Shown: positions 7,139-16,689, counted from the first letter of the stretch. The stretch: 64,000 nt of DNA from Mucilaginibacter sp. 44-25 (GCA_001898335.1 MKTS01000012.1:124001-188000); one strand, 5' to 3'. Numbers and translations: made by a program. Notes: generated by a model from the sequence alone, not told the origin.

Positions 7139-8221
7139 ATGTCAGCAAACAACTGTGCCCCGGTGGCCGAACGTAAAAAACTAAGCTTCCTCGATAGTTA
7201 CTTAACCCTTTGGATATTTCTGGCAATGGCCATTGGAGTAGCTATCGGCTATTTCATTCCCTCGTCATCGGGTTTTATCAACTCCTTTTCGAGTGGTACA
7301 ACTAATATTCCTTTAGCTATCGGCTTGATCTTAATGATGTACCCGCCGCTGGCAAAAGTGAAATATGAGAACATGGGCGAGGTTTTTAGGGATACAAAAG
7401 TATTAAGCGCTTCGCTTATCCTGAACTGGATCATCGGGCCGGTACTGATGTTTGTTTTGGCGATTACTTTGTTACGCGACCATCCGGCTTACATGGTCGG
7501 ATTGATACTTATCGGACTTGCCCGTTGTATCGCGATGGTGGTAGTCTGGAATGAATTGGCTGAGGGCAACCGCGAATATGCCGCTGGTCTGATCGCTTTG
7601 AACAGTATATTTCAGGTGTTGTTGTATAGCGTTTATGCATATCTTTTTATTACCGTACTACCGCCATTATTCGGATTAAAAGGTTTAGCCGTCAACATTA
7701 CCATTGGTGAAATAGCCAAAAGCGTTGGCATCTATCTTGGTGTCCCGTTTGCAGCCGGGGTGATCAGCCGTTATGCTTTAATTAAATTAAAAGGCGAAGA
7801 ATGGTTCCAAACCAAATACGTGCCATTCATTTCACCAATTACGCTGATCGCTTTGCTGTTTACCATTGTAGTGATGTTCAGTCTGAAAGGTAACCTCATC
7901 GTACAGATCCCTTTTGATGTGTTGCGTATTGCCATACCATTGGTGATCTACTTTACCATCATGTTTGTGCTAAGCTTTTTTATCGGTAAATCATTTGGTG
8001 CGGATTATTCCCGTTCTACGTCAATTGCTTTTACCGCAACCGGTAATAACTTTGAACTGGCGATTGCTGTTGCCATAGGCGTGTTTGGTATTAATTCAGG
8101 CGCAGCTTTCGCCGGGGTAATCGGCCCTTTGGTAGAAGTACCTGCTTTGATCGCTTTAGTGAACCTCGCCTTTTATTTCCGTAAGAAATATTATACTTCT
8201 AAAACTCTAACAGATTTATAA
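7139..8221 (+). CDS. acr3: Arsenite efflux permease Acr3
   Basis: 360 residues with about 10 TM helices (BART superfamily). The signature [19 protein letters not shown] (about 127-145) includes the invariant Cys130 needed for As(III) transport, and the conserved [13 protein letters not shown] closes the protein. Acr3 exports As(OH)3 from the cytoplasm using the proton motive force. The N-terminus starts [18 protein letters not shown], with an additional Cys. Its TAA shares an A with the ATG of the next gene (TAATG), so the two are translationally coupled. Confidence 0.95.
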   Translation: MSANNCAPVAERKKLSFLDSYLTLWIFLAMAIGVAIGYFIPSSSGFINSFSSGTTNIPLAIGLILMMYPPLAKVKYENMGEVFRDTKVLSASLILNWIIGPVLMFVLAITLLRDHPAYMVGLILIGLARCIAMVVVWNELAEGNREYAAGLIALNSIFQVLLYSVYAYLFITVLPPLFGLKGLAVNITIGEIAKSVGIYLGVPFAAGVISRYALIKLKGEEWFQTKYVPFISPITLIALLFTIVVMFSLKGNLIVQIPFDVLRIAIPLVIYFTIMFVLSFFIGKSFGADYSRSTSIAFTATGNNFELAIAVAIGVFGINSGAAFAGVIGPLVEVPALIALVNLAFYFRKKYYTSKTLTDL

Positions 8222-8979
8222 TGAAAATTGCTCTTTTTTCTGATATACACGCCAATCTGCCTGCATTGGAAGCATTCTTTGCCAATGTGGAAACACAAAA
8301 ACCTGATGCCATCTATTGTCTGGGTGACCTGGTAGGTTATAACATCTGGCCGAATGAAGTTATTGATGAGATCCGCAAACGCAATATTCCCTGCATCACC
8401 GGCAACTATGACTTTGGTATTGGCCGCCATAGTGATGATTGCGGCTGTGCCTATAAAACGGATGAGGAAAAAGCTTTGGGCAAAATATCTATCGCTTATA
8501 CTAATGAGGTGGTCAAAGACGAGCAGCGGGCTTATTTACGCACCCTGCCGGCACATATCCGTTTGGAGTTCCAACTGAACAATGATAAACTGAACGTGTT
8601 GTTTGTGCATGGCAGCCCGCGCAAGGTAAATGAATACTTGTTTGAGGATAGAGACGAAAAAAGTATGCTGCGTATTATGGAAACGGCTGATGCCGATGTG
8701 ATGTGCTTTGGCCATACCCATCAGCCTTATCACCGCGTACTGTCAGACAATGGCCAGTTCTACCATGCCATCAATATCGGTTCGGTCGGCAAACCAAAGG
8801 ACAAAGATCCGCGTGGCGGCTATGTGTTATTACAGATCAATGAAAACAGTTCAAAAACCGACAAGGATAGCATACAGGTAGAGTTCATCCGCTTTGATTA
8901 TGATATCGAAAAGGCAGCTAAAGCGGTTGAGGATAGCCCGCTGCCCAATGAATATGCTGACATGCTAAGAAACGGGTAA
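8221..8979 (+). CDS. Metallophosphoesterase, YfcE/MJ0936-like, ars-operon linked (copy 1)
   Basis: 252 residues, calcineurin-like phosphoesterase fold. Metal-ligand motifs: FSDIHANLPALEAF (D-x-H), LGDLVGYN (GD), TGNYDF (GN-[HY]-[DE]; Tyr replaces the usual His), VHGSPR and FGHTHQPY (GHTH). It differs from the copy directly downstream by a ~35-residue insertion after the GN-YD motif that carries a C-x-C pair (SDDCGCAYKTDEE). It is coupled to acr3 through TAATG. Small phosphodiesterases or phosphatases of this group have varied substrates, and none can be assigned here. Confidence 0.85.
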   Translation: MKIALFSDIHANLPALEAFFANVETQKPDAIYCLGDLVGYNIWPNEVIDEIRKRNIPCITGNYDFGIGRHSDDCGCAYKTDEEKALGKISIAYTNEVVKDEQRAYLRTLPAHIRLEFQLNNDKLNVLFVHGSPRKVNEYLFEDRDEKSMLRIMETADADVMCFGHTHQPYHRVLSDNGQFYHAINIGSVGKPKDKDPRGGYVLLQINENSSKTDKDSIQVEFIRFDYDIEKAAKAVEDSPLPNEYADMLRNG

Positions 8980-8980
8980 T

Positions 8981-9625
8981 ATGAGGATCGCACTTTTTTC
9001 AGATATACACGCCAACTTACCGGCGTTCGAGGCGTTCCTGGCCGACTTGGACGCTCGCAAGGTGGATGCGATTTATTGTTTAGGCGACATGATCGGTTAC
9101 AACATTTGGCCTAACGAAGTTATTGCGGAAATACGCAGGCGCGGTATTGCCACATTAGCGGGTAACCACGACCAAAAAACAAAAGGCTATGCTTATGAAT
9201 TGGTATTAGCAGATAATAGAGCCTATTTAAATACGCTACCGGCGCATATCAAACTGGAATATGCCAATCTGAATATCGTACTGGCGCACGGTAGTACCCG
9301 CAGCATCGATGAATATGTGCTGGAAGATACGGACGAGAGCTATGTGCTGGAAATGATGTCCGAAGCTAAAGCTGATGTGCTTTGTGTGGGCCATTCGCAT
9401 TTACCTTACTATCGCATGATTGGTGATAAGCAGGTGATCAATATTGGTTCGGTTGGCAAACCGAAAGATGGTAATCCTGACGGCTGTTATGCACTGCTTA
9501 CGATTGACGATCGCATTCAGGTTGATTTTATCCGCTTTGCTTATGACATTGAAAAAGCAGCAACGGCCATACTGCAAAGCCCATTGCCGGATGAGCTGGC
9601 CGACCGGTTAAGAAAAGCGTGGTAA
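8981..9625 (+). CDS. Metallophosphoesterase, YfcE/MJ0936-like, ars-operon linked (copy 2)
   Basis: 214 residues, a tandem paralog of the preceding gene (FSDIHANLPAFEAFLADL, YCLGDMIGYNIWPNEVI and INIGSVGKPKDGNPDG are near-identical blocks). All canonical metal ligands are present: D-x-H, GD, GNHD (the usual His restored), AHGSTR and VGHSHLPY. It lacks the Cys-containing insertion of copy 1. It starts 1 base after copy 1 and ends the arsenic operon. The duplication followed by divergence at a metal-ligand residue suggests two different substrates or one regulatory member. Confidence 0.85.
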   Translation: MRIALFSDIHANLPAFEAFLADLDARKVDAIYCLGDMIGYNIWPNEVIAEIRRRGIATLAGNHDQKTKGYAYELVLADNRAYLNTLPAHIKLEYANLNIVLAHGSTRSIDEYVLEDTDESYVLEMMSEAKADVLCVGHSHLPYYRMIGDKQVINIGSVGKPKDGNPDGCYALLTIDDRIQVDFIRFAYDIEKAATAILQSPLPDELADRLRKAW

Positions 9626-9636
9626 AACAAATGGCC

Positions 9637-9852
9637 TTAGCTGCAACATGAATTGCCCGCTTGTATTGGCGGGCAATTTACTGAACCGTAACTGCAAAAC
9701 ACACAACAATCCCCGGCAAGTGGTTTTAAAATTATCTTACACTGTCCGCATTCATAGAAATAATGGCAGGCGTCAATAGGCATCGTTTCTACTTTTTCAA
9801 AACTGCAATTGGGACAAATAATAATGGATTGTAACTGAATTTCTGTACCCAT
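9637..9852 (-). CDS. GDCCVxC-domain small Cys-rich protein
   Basis: 71 residues with an N-terminal C-P-N-C knuckle, ACHYFYECGQCK in the middle, the hallmark GDCCVFCSYGS, and a Cys-rich tail (NCPP, NSCCS). The family is annotated as GDCCVxC-domain (seleno)protein; in some relatives one of these Cys is selenocysteine, here both are plain Cys. It is frequent next to mercury and arsenic genes and probably handles soft metals or does thiol chemistry. It is convergent with the arsenic operon and is the last gene behind the cus operon. Confidence 0.75.
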   Translation of the reverse strand: MGTEIQLQSIIICPNCSFEKVETMPIDACHYFYECGQCKIILKPLAGDCCVFCSYGSVNCPPIQAGNSCCS

Positions 9853-9859
9853 ACCAACT

Positions 9860-11065
9860 TTACATTTTCATCCCTGCCATATTATCGCCGCCGTTTTTAA
9901 AGACAGCTTCACTGTTTAACAAATATACGCCATTTGTAACCACAATAGCTCCGGCATTTAACCCGGACAATACCTGCACATAATTTTGATTTCCCGAACC
10001 TGGTTTGATCATCTTGGCTGAAAAGCTGCCGTCAGCGTTTTTTACCCATACTTTGCTGCCTTCGCTATCGGTATGGATAGCCGAAGCCGGTACAGCTAAA
10101 GAAGGAGCGCCACTACCACCAATGGAAATATAGGCCAGCATACCGGGCCGGATCAAGCCCTGCGTGTTAGGGATGCTCACCCGGATCAGATCAACTTTAG
10201 ACGCATCCGATAATTCAGGATTGACAAATTCCACCTTTCCTTTAATAACCTGTCCGTTCAGATCGGGGAAAGAAACACTTACCAGGTCATTTTCTTTATA
10301 ATGCCCGGCATCGCTGGCATACAATTGGGCTTCCACCCAGAGGTTATTCAATGCCTGTGTTTTTAGTATCGTCATACCCTCGGTCACATAGTCACCTTCA
10401 TGAACCAGAATGTCGCTCACTGTCCCGCCAACCTTGCTCAACACGGTTGTCGAGGCCGATACTTTCCCCGAAGCTGCCAGGTTTTTGATCTGTAAGGGTG
10501 ATAACCCCCATAATTGCAATTTATTTTCGGCAGCGCTGATCAGTTGCCCGTAATCTACATCGGGGTTATGCAATAACTTTTGCTGCTGTTTGGCCAACAG
10601 GTATTCCTTTTCAGCTTCCTGCAAATCTTCACTGTAAATGGAATAAACAGGTTGGCCAACGGCTATTTTTTCGCCAACTGTTCTGACGAATAATTGCTGT
10701 ACCCGGCCCGCTATTCGTGCACTTAACTCGGCTGAGTTATTTTCGTTGGTTGTAACCGTACCGGTCAGTGTTTTTTCGCTTCCTGTATTTTCATCGCGTA
10801 CCGTATCGGTCTGAATGCCGGCCAACTGAATTTGCGTGGCAGTAAGGGTGATCTTATCCGAGGCCATATTGTTACCTGTGACTTCCACTTTGATCAGTTT
10901 CATACCACAAACCGGACAATTGCCGGGATGTTCCTCATGTACCTGCGGGTGCATAGAACAGGTATAATATGCTTTATTTTGCTGCATCGTTACCTGTTGC
11001 GGTTTTTGCTTGCAGGCAGCAACGACTAATAGGAAAAGCAGGAATACTATTTTCAATTTATTCAT
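9860..11065 (-). CDS. CusB-like RND adaptor with N-terminal heavy-metal-binding domain (copy 2)
   Basis: 401-residue lipoprotein (lipobox LLVVAAC, about Cys18) and membrane-fusion protein of a Cus-type pump. The HMBD at about residues 34-63 reads YTCSMHPQVHEEHPG with CPVCGMKL. Then follow the HlyD barrel-sandwich (LSARIAGRVQQLFV), helical hairpin and beta-barrel domains (VHEGDYVTEGMTILK). It ends MAGMKM, Met-rich and suited to Cu(I)/Ag(I). It bridges the RND pump and TolC in the periplasm. Its start overlaps the preceding adaptor by 8 bases, so two different adaptors are co-translated. Confidence 0.88.
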   Translation of the reverse strand: MNKLKIVFLLFLLVVAACKQKPQQVTMQQNKAYYTCSMHPQVHEEHPGNCPVCGMKLIKVEVTGNNMASDKITLTATQIQLAGIQTDTVRDENTGSEKTLTGTVTTNENNSAELSARIAGRVQQLFVRTVGEKIAVGQPVYSIYSEDLQEAEKEYLLAKQQQKLLHNPDVDYGQLISAAENKLQLWGLSPLQIKNLAASGKVSASTTVLSKVGGTVSDILVHEGDYVTEGMTILKTQALNNLWVEAQLYASDAGHYKENDLVSVSFPDLNGQVIKGKVEFVNPELSDASKVDLIRVSIPNTQGLIRPGMLAYISIGGSGAPSLAVPASAIHTDSEGSKVWVKNADGSFSAKMIKPGSGNQNYVQVLSGLNAGAIVVTNGVYLLNSEAVFKNGGDNMAGMKM

Positions 11066-12302
11066 GGGTTTGCATTTTAATAAAGCTTTCGCTATCTGTT
11101 AGGTATTGGGCATTCGATGCCAGGCTATCGGTAATTGCCAAACCCTTCGTGATTTGTATTTCAGGGCCATTGATAATGCCTGTATTGACCTGGCGGACAT
11201 GGTAAGCGGCGCCATTTTTCAGCCAGACGATCTGTGTCCGACCCAGGTCAACCAATGCAGACCGGGGTATCCATAGGCCCGTTGCTTGCCCGGTTTGTAT
11301 TTCGGCTTTCACCAGGCTGTTTACTTTCAGCTCGTGATCCATATTATCCAAATAAACCCGGATGCTCGTGGTCTTATCACCATTCTGTAAAACGGGTTCT
11401 ATAAAGTTCACCTTTCCAAAAAATGTTTTTCCCGACAGATCAGGCAAGGTAATTTTAACCCGCTGGTTTAACTTTAATGAGGCTATGGCCGAACGGTCAA
11501 TTTTAATAATTGCCCAGAGCATGTGCGGATTGACGACATTAAACAAGGTTTGGCCTTTTTGTACATACATGCCCTCTTTAATTGTCAATGGAAGATTGTT
11601 AGTGAGATCGGAAGGTGTTGTCGTTGCTGCGCCGTCCATTTGGTTATGCGGCATATCATGTACATGGCCCTCATAGGCACTATAAACCGGCAGGCTGAAA
11701 AAGGGCTTGCCTGTGTTGATAACCTGATTAACCTGTACAATGGTCATGCCTTGTAATAGTAATTTTTGCTTTGCCGCATTCAATAATCCTGTCTCCTGCG
11801 GTGAGTTTTTGCTGATGTATAGCAGATCCTGTTGGGCGGTCACCATGTCCGGGCTGTAAATATCAAAAATGCGCTGGCCTGCGTGAACTTTCTGGAAAGC
11901 GTATTTGATATAGAGTTTTTCAATTCGTCCCGAAAAACGGGAGGCAATATTGTTAAATGTGCGCGTATCAAAATCAAGATAACCATCTGCCGGAATAGTG
12001 GTTGAAACTTCCTTTTGCTCCGGTACGATAGCCTTGATTGAAGAAATGACAGCGCCGTTAACCGGCTCTAAAACGGTGTTCAAACTAATACCTGCGCCCT
12101 CGCTTGCCTGACCCGATTTTTTAACGAGCGTCATACCGCAAATCGGACAGCTACCCGGATGATCTTCCAGAATTTGCGGGTGCATCGAACAGGTATATTG
12201 TATTGCGTTTTTTGCCTGAACGGCAACAGCCACGGTTTTTGGATCAGTACAGGCACTAAGAACTGTTACAAAAACCAATAGCATTATTTTAATTGCTTTC
12301 AT
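11058..12302 (-). CDS. CusB-like RND adaptor with N-terminal heavy-metal-binding domain (copy 1)
   Basis: About 414 residues from the second ATG at 12302 (MKAIKIMLLVFVTVLSAC, lipobox); an ATG at 12314 is also possible. The HMBD reads IQYTCSMHPQILEDHPG with CPICGMTLV, followed by HlyD domains (ASRFSGRIEKLYIKYAFQKV and VKEGMYVQKGQTLF). It is clearly paralogous to the second adaptor downstream but diverged. Its start overlaps the tolC-like gene and its end overlaps the second adaptor, so the pump operon is tightly translated. CusB-type HMBDs are thought to collect Cu(I) or Ag(I) for the pump. Confidence 0.88.
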   Translation of the reverse strand: MKAIKIMLLVFVTVLSACTDPKTVAVAVQAKNAIQYTCSMHPQILEDHPGSCPICGMTLVKKSGQASEGAGISLNTVLEPVNGAVISSIKAIVPEQKEVSTTIPADGYLDFDTRTFNNIASRFSGRIEKLYIKYAFQKVHAGQRIFDIYSPDMVTAQQDLLYISKNSPQETGLLNAAKQKLLLQGMTIVQVNQVINTGKPFFSLPVYSAYEGHVHDMPHNQMDGAATTTPSDLTNNLPLTIKEGMYVQKGQTLFNVVNPHMLWAIIKIDRSAIASLKLNQRVKITLPDLSGKTFFGKVNFIEPVLQNGDKTTSIRVYLDNMDHELKVNSLVKAEIQTGQATGLWIPRSALVDLGRTQIVWLKNGAAYHVRQVNTGIINGPEIQITKGLAITDSLASNAQYLTDSESFIKMQTHE

Positions 12303-13512
12303 ATTCCCTTTCATAAGCTACCTGTAAGGTTAATAATTCCTGCAAGCGGTCTAAGGCCGTCATTCTCGCCATTTGCAGGTCTTTAATACCACTCAATACC
12401 GATGGCAGATCGCCGGTATTTTGGTCATAAGCTTGCAAGGCCGTTTTGTAACCATTTTGCAAAGCAGGAATGATGTTTTGGTCGTAGTTTTTCAACTGCT
12501 TTTTCTTGCTGCCCATATCCGTTCGGAATCCTGCCAGTTGCCCTTGTGCCTGGTTGAGTATGTCCAACTTTTTTTGTTGTAATTCTGCTACCTCATAGCG
12601 GATACCTTTCAGGTTGGCTTTGTATTCTTTAGCAGCCCAGGGGACAATAGGGATGGTTACCGAAGCCATTAAAATGTATTGATTGGCATACCCGCCATAG
12701 CTTTGCATATGCGCGGCCTGAATGCCAAAATCTGGTTTACGTTTGGCGTACTCCATTTGTGCATTCAGCTGTTGCTGGTCAATGGTGCGGTTGATGCCTT
12801 TAATGTCACTCCTGTTATTGGCAAGGCTGGCGGTATCGGTTAACACGGTTTCATAAGCCTTCAAAACAAGACTGGTGTCCACCAAAAAAACAGCTTGTTT
12901 GTCCCGGTTCATCAGCGTATTGAGCAGGATGTTTCTTTGGCTGATCTCATTATTGATCTGTTCACGCGTATTGTCCAATTCAAATAGTTCCGCTTTGGCT
13001 TTGTAAATATTGGGCAGCTTTTCCTTCCCATAGGTCAATCTGATATTGGCATCTTTCAGCATATATTCCAGTAGGCTTTGCGTATTTTGTAATAAGGCCA
13101 GTTTCTTTTCCAATACCACGCGCTCATAATAATATTGCTTGGCCTGGGCGATGAGTTGATTGGTCATATAACCTTTATCTGCCGCTGTCACTTTGGATTG
13201 ACCCTGCATATATTCCTGTTTAGCTTTAAGTTTTGCCGGATTGGTGAACATTTGCTCTGCCTGTATCATGAATGAACCACCATTAGGTTTAAGCTGATAG
13301 GGAACCTGGTACTGGCCGGCGCTGATCTTTGGTGCATCCAAACTTTTGGCACCGGTCGCATAAGCATCCTGTGCGCTGGATTTGGCATCATAAGCCTGCA
13401 ATGCGGGGTTGGTTTTAACACGGGCTAAAACGCTGTCCAAGGGCAGGCGCTGTGCTTTGGCAAAACTGGCCAGGCACATCATCGCTATTAATATAATCTG
13501 CTGTTTTTTCAT
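12289..13512 (-). CDS. TolC/CusC-family outer-membrane efflux protein
   Basis: 407 residues with a Sec signal peptide (MKKQQIILIAMMCLASFAKAQ). The body is rich in long Gln/Lys/Ala helices typical of the OEP coiled-coil barrel (KYNALQAYD-like repeats, LEKKLALLQNTQSLLEY, YKTALQAYDQNTGDL). It forms the outer-membrane exit duct of the Cus pump. It shares bases with the split pump gene upstream (its start A is the last base of that stop) and with the first adaptor downstream. The order here is pump, TolC, adaptor, adaptor. Confidence 0.85.
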   Translation of the reverse strand: MKKQQIILIAMMCLASFAKAQRLPLDSVLARVKTNPALQAYDAKSSAQDAYATGAKSLDAPKISAGQYQVPYQLKPNGGSFMIQAEQMFTNPAKLKAKQEYMQGQSKVTAADKGYMTNQLIAQAKQYYYERVVLEKKLALLQNTQSLLEYMLKDANIRLTYGKEKLPNIYKAKAELFELDNTREQINNEISQRNILLNTLMNRDKQAVFLVDTSLVLKAYETVLTDTASLANNRSDIKGINRTIDQQQLNAQMEYAKRKPDFGIQAAHMQSYGGYANQYILMASVTIPIVPWAAKEYKANLKGIRYEVAELQQKKLDILNQAQGQLAGFRTDMGSKKKQLKNYDQNIIPALQNGYKTALQAYDQNTGDLPSVLSGIKDLQMARMTALDRLQELLTLQVAYEREYESN

Positions 13513-15404
13513 TATTCATTCACCTCCAATACTTCCAGTTTGCCATGTTTCTTTAACTCATATTCTTTGACCATTAAAAAGATCAATGGCGTTACCAATA
13601 AAATATGTGTAGAAGAAGTTAATACCCCGCCGATCATCGGTAGCACGATAGGCAGCATCACATCGCTGCCCGTCCCGGTCGCCCAGAGCACCGGCACCAA
13701 CCCAAACAACGCCACGCAAACAGTCATCAATTTTGGCCGCAGACGTTTGACAGCACCGTTCATTACGTAAATTCTTAGATCCTCTTTGGTAATGGTTTCT
13801 TTAGAGTTGCCTTTTAACGTAACTAACTGCTGCATGGCATCATTCAGATAGATCACCATCACGATGCCCGTTTCCACTGCGATACCAAACAGGGCGATAA
13901 AGCCGACTGCTACCGCAACCGATAAATGCACGCCAAAAAAATACACCATATACGCGCCGCCAATTAAAGCGAATGGAATAGAAATCAGGCTAAAAAATGC
14001 TTCGCGGATAGAATGAAAAGCGAAATACAAACAAGCAAAGATGATGATGAGTACAATGGGTAATATTAGCTTCAAAGTATGTTCCGCCCGTATCAGATTT
14101 TCATACTGGCCGCTCCATTCAATATAATAGCCTTTTGGCAGAGTTTTAACCATGGCATTCAACCTGTCCTGCGCTTCCTTCACAGTACTGCCCAGATCAC
14201 GGTCGCGCACATTAAACAAAACCGTCCCCCGCAATAAAGCATTTTCAGATTGGATCATAGCCGGGCCATCGTTGATCCTGATATCCGCGACGGATGATAA
14301 GGGTATAGGGCCGTAGCCGGAAGCTTGCACCAGTGTGCCTTTAATTGCAGCCAGGTTATTCCGGTAATCTTGCGCGAAACGCACATTGACACTAAACCGC
14401 CGCCTGCCTTCAATTGTTCTGGTCAGGTTCATGCCACCTATGGCGCTTTCCACTACTTCATTGACATCATCCGCGCTTAAACCGTACCGCCCGATAGCTT
14501 CTTTGTTGATCTGAACGTCCAGGTATTTCCCGCCGGTTATCGGGTCAACATAAAGGTCTTTCACGCCGTTCAGTCCTGTCAAAGCTTGTTTCATCTGATT
14601 GGACAATGTATTGAGCGTGTCGAGGTTCTGGCCGTATATCTTTAAACCCACATCCGTACGGATACCGGTAGACAGCATATTGATGCGGTTAATAATAGGC
14701 TGTGTCCAGCCATTCACTACGCCGGGGATTTGTAACTTGGCGTTCAGTTCATTGATAATATCTTCTTTTTTAATGCCCTTACGCCATTCGTCTTTTGGTT
14801 TTAACAGGATAATGGTTTCGGTCATACTTATGGGCGAATTATCCGTAGCGGTATTCGCCCGGCCTGCTTTTCCTAAGACGTTAGCCACTTCAGGTACGCT
14901 TTTAATGATCTTATCCTGTACCTGTAATAACTGCTTGGCCTGCGCATTGGATACATCTGGCTGGGTAACCGGCATAAACAGGATCGTGCCCTCATCTAAT
15001 GGAGGCATAAACTCACTGCCTAATGAAAGTAGTAAGGGTATGCTAAGGATTAGGGCAATGATATTGATGGTTAAGGTTGTTTTACGCCAGGTTACGCACC
15101 AGTTAAGTATAGGACGGTATATCCTTTCCAGCCCCCGGTTTAGCGGGTTATGATCGTCAGTTCGCAGCTTTCCTTTCAAAAAGAAAGAGATCAGCACCGG
15201 GGCCAACGTAACTGCAAGGATGGCATCAATGGCCAGTATAAATGTCTTTGTCCAGGCTAATGGGCCAAATAATTTGCCTTCCTGTCCCTCCAGTAAAAAT
15301 ATCGGCAGGAAGGATGCGACGATGATGAGCGTAGAGAAAAACACGCCACGGCCAACCTGCTTACATGAAGTTTCTATGATTTTTATTCGTTCTGCTGTGG
15401 TCAT
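13512..15404 (-). CDS. CusA-type RND pump, C-terminal part of a split protein
   Basis: 630 residues starting MTTAERIKIIETSCKQVGR. This aligns with the middle of normal CusA, just after the TM4 region, and runs to the end (FFSTLIIVASFLPIFLLEG, GSEFMPPLDEGTILFMP, then the second docking and porter domains and TM7-12). Its ATG overlaps the TGA of the N-terminal part as ATGA. Normal CusA is one chain of ~1040 residues; 424 + 630 matches that sum, so nothing seems lost. It is either two translationally coupled subunits or one gene broken by a -1 shift. Confidence 0.85.
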   Translation of the reverse strand: MTTAERIKIIETSCKQVGRGVFFSTLIIVASFLPIFLLEGQEGKLFGPLAWTKTFILAIDAILAVTLAPVLISFFLKGKLRTDDHNPLNRGLERIYRPILNWCVTWRKTTLTINIIALILSIPLLLSLGSEFMPPLDEGTILFMPVTQPDVSNAQAKQLLQVQDKIIKSVPEVANVLGKAGRANTATDNSPISMTETIILLKPKDEWRKGIKKEDIINELNAKLQIPGVVNGWTQPIINRINMLSTGIRTDVGLKIYGQNLDTLNTLSNQMKQALTGLNGVKDLYVDPITGGKYLDVQINKEAIGRYGLSADDVNEVVESAIGGMNLTRTIEGRRRFSVNVRFAQDYRNNLAAIKGTLVQASGYGPIPLSSVADIRINDGPAMIQSENALLRGTVLFNVRDRDLGSTVKEAQDRLNAMVKTLPKGYYIEWSGQYENLIRAEHTLKLILPIVLIIIFACLYFAFHSIREAFFSLISIPFALIGGAYMVYFFGVHLSVAVAVGFIALFGIAVETGIVMVIYLNDAMQQLVTLKGNSKETITKEDLRIYVMNGAVKRLRPKLMTVCVALFGLVPVLWATGTGSDVMLPIVLPMIGGVLTSSTHILLVTPLIFLMVKEYELKKHGKLEVLEVNE

Positions 15405-16675
15405 GACTTTTGTTGTTGTTGTGCAATGGATAAATTCCGATGCGAGTTTTCGACCATGACGATGCCATTATCGACGATGACCCCGATAGCCAAGGCAATG
15501 CCGGTTAAGGACATGATATTGGAACTGATGCCGAAGGCATTTAATAAAATGAAGGCGGCAGCTATGGTAATGGGAATCTGAATAATAATACTTAAGGCGC
15601 TTCGCCAGCTGAAAAGAAATAGGATGACAATGATAGATACGGTGACCATTTCTTCGATAAGGGTGTGTTTTACCGAACTAAACGCGCTCTCAATGAGTTC
15701 ACTGCGGTCATAGGCGATCTTAAAGGTTACGCCAGCAGGTAAACCTTTTTGAATATCAGCCATCTTATCCTTAACGGCATGTATCACTTTATCAGCATTT
15801 TCACCGTACCGCATGACGACAATGCCGCCAACGGCTTCGCCGTCGCCATTCCTGTCAAAAATACCCAGGCGTTCATCTCCGCCCATCTGAATGGAGGCCA
15901 CATCTTTTATTTTAATCGGGATAGAGTTGATCACCCCGATAGGAATATTCTCTACATCGGCTAAAGTTTTGATATAGCCCAGGCCACGAACAATATAACC
16001 GGTGCCGTTCATTTCAAACTTGCGTCCGCCCACATCGTTGTTATTGCTTTTTACCGCCTTAAGCACCTGCGCTAAAGGGATATTGTAGTAATTAAGTTTA
16101 TGCGGGTCAATGCTGACCTGGTATTGTTTTTCAAAGCCACCAAAAGAAGCTACTTCGCTTACACCGGGAACGGTTTGTAAACCAAGTTTCACATACCAGT
16201 CCTGTAACGCCCGCTGTTCGCCCAGATCCATTCCGTTGGCATCTAAAGTGTACCAAAGCACATGGCCTACGCCTGTACCATCAGGCCCCAATGTCGGCGT
16301 AATGCCCTCTGGCAATAAACGCTGCGCATAGTTCAGCCTTTCCAGTACCCGGCTGCGCGCCCAATACACATCGGTTTTATCGTCAAAAACAATATAAACA
16401 AAGCTCATCCCGAACATTGACGTAGCGCGGATGGCTTTTACTTTGGGGATACCTTGCAGGTTACTTACCAATGGGTAGGTCACCTGATCTTCCATGATCT
16501 GCGGGCTGCGCCCCTGCCATTCCGTGAAAACGATCACCTGGTTATCCGACAGATCGGGTATGGCGTCGATCGGGTTTTGTTTTACCGCGTAAGCACCCCA
16601 GGCAAACAAGGCAATGGCGATCAGCAGTACGATATACCTGTTTTTTAAGGACAGGCTGATCAATTGGTTTATCAT
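15401..16675 (-). CDS. CusA-type RND pump, N-terminal part of a split protein
   Basis: 424 residues from ATG 16675 (MINQLISLSLKNRYIVLL); the frame reaches back to a TTG at 16702 inside a hairpin, which is less likely. It has TM1, the first porter and docking domains (NPIDAIPDLSDNQVIV, QVTYPLVSNLQGIPKVK) and TM2-4. The TM4 segment reads AIGVIVDNGIVMVENSHR. The absence of the DFG-x-x-VDGA motif of Zn/Co pumps points to the Cu/Ag (HME4) class. It ends in a Gln run (AQQQQKS) exactly where the second part begins. Regulation is probably shared with the upstream HMBD gene. Confidence 0.85.
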   Translation of the reverse strand: MINQLISLSLKNRYIVLLIAIALFAWGAYAVKQNPIDAIPDLSDNQVIVFTEWQGRSPQIMEDQVTYPLVSNLQGIPKVKAIRATSMFGMSFVYIVFDDKTDVYWARSRVLERLNYAQRLLPEGITPTLGPDGTGVGHVLWYTLDANGMDLGEQRALQDWYVKLGLQTVPGVSEVASFGGFEKQYQVSIDPHKLNYYNIPLAQVLKAVKSNNNDVGGRKFEMNGTGYIVRGLGYIKTLADVENIPIGVINSIPIKIKDVASIQMGGDERLGIFDRNGDGEAVGGIVVMRYGENADKVIHAVKDKMADIQKGLPAGVTFKIAYDRSELIESAFSSVKHTLIEEMVTVSIIVILFLFSWRSALSIIIQIPITIAAAFILLNAFGISSNIMSLTGIALAIGVIVDNGIVMVENSHRNLSIAQQQQKS

Positions 16676-16689
16676 CTTAATTGCTTTAA

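Noticed and set aside
14599..15153. 184-codon plus-strand frame opposite the C-terminal part of the split CusA
   Set aside because: Shadow of the real pump gene: no start context and no recognisable domain.
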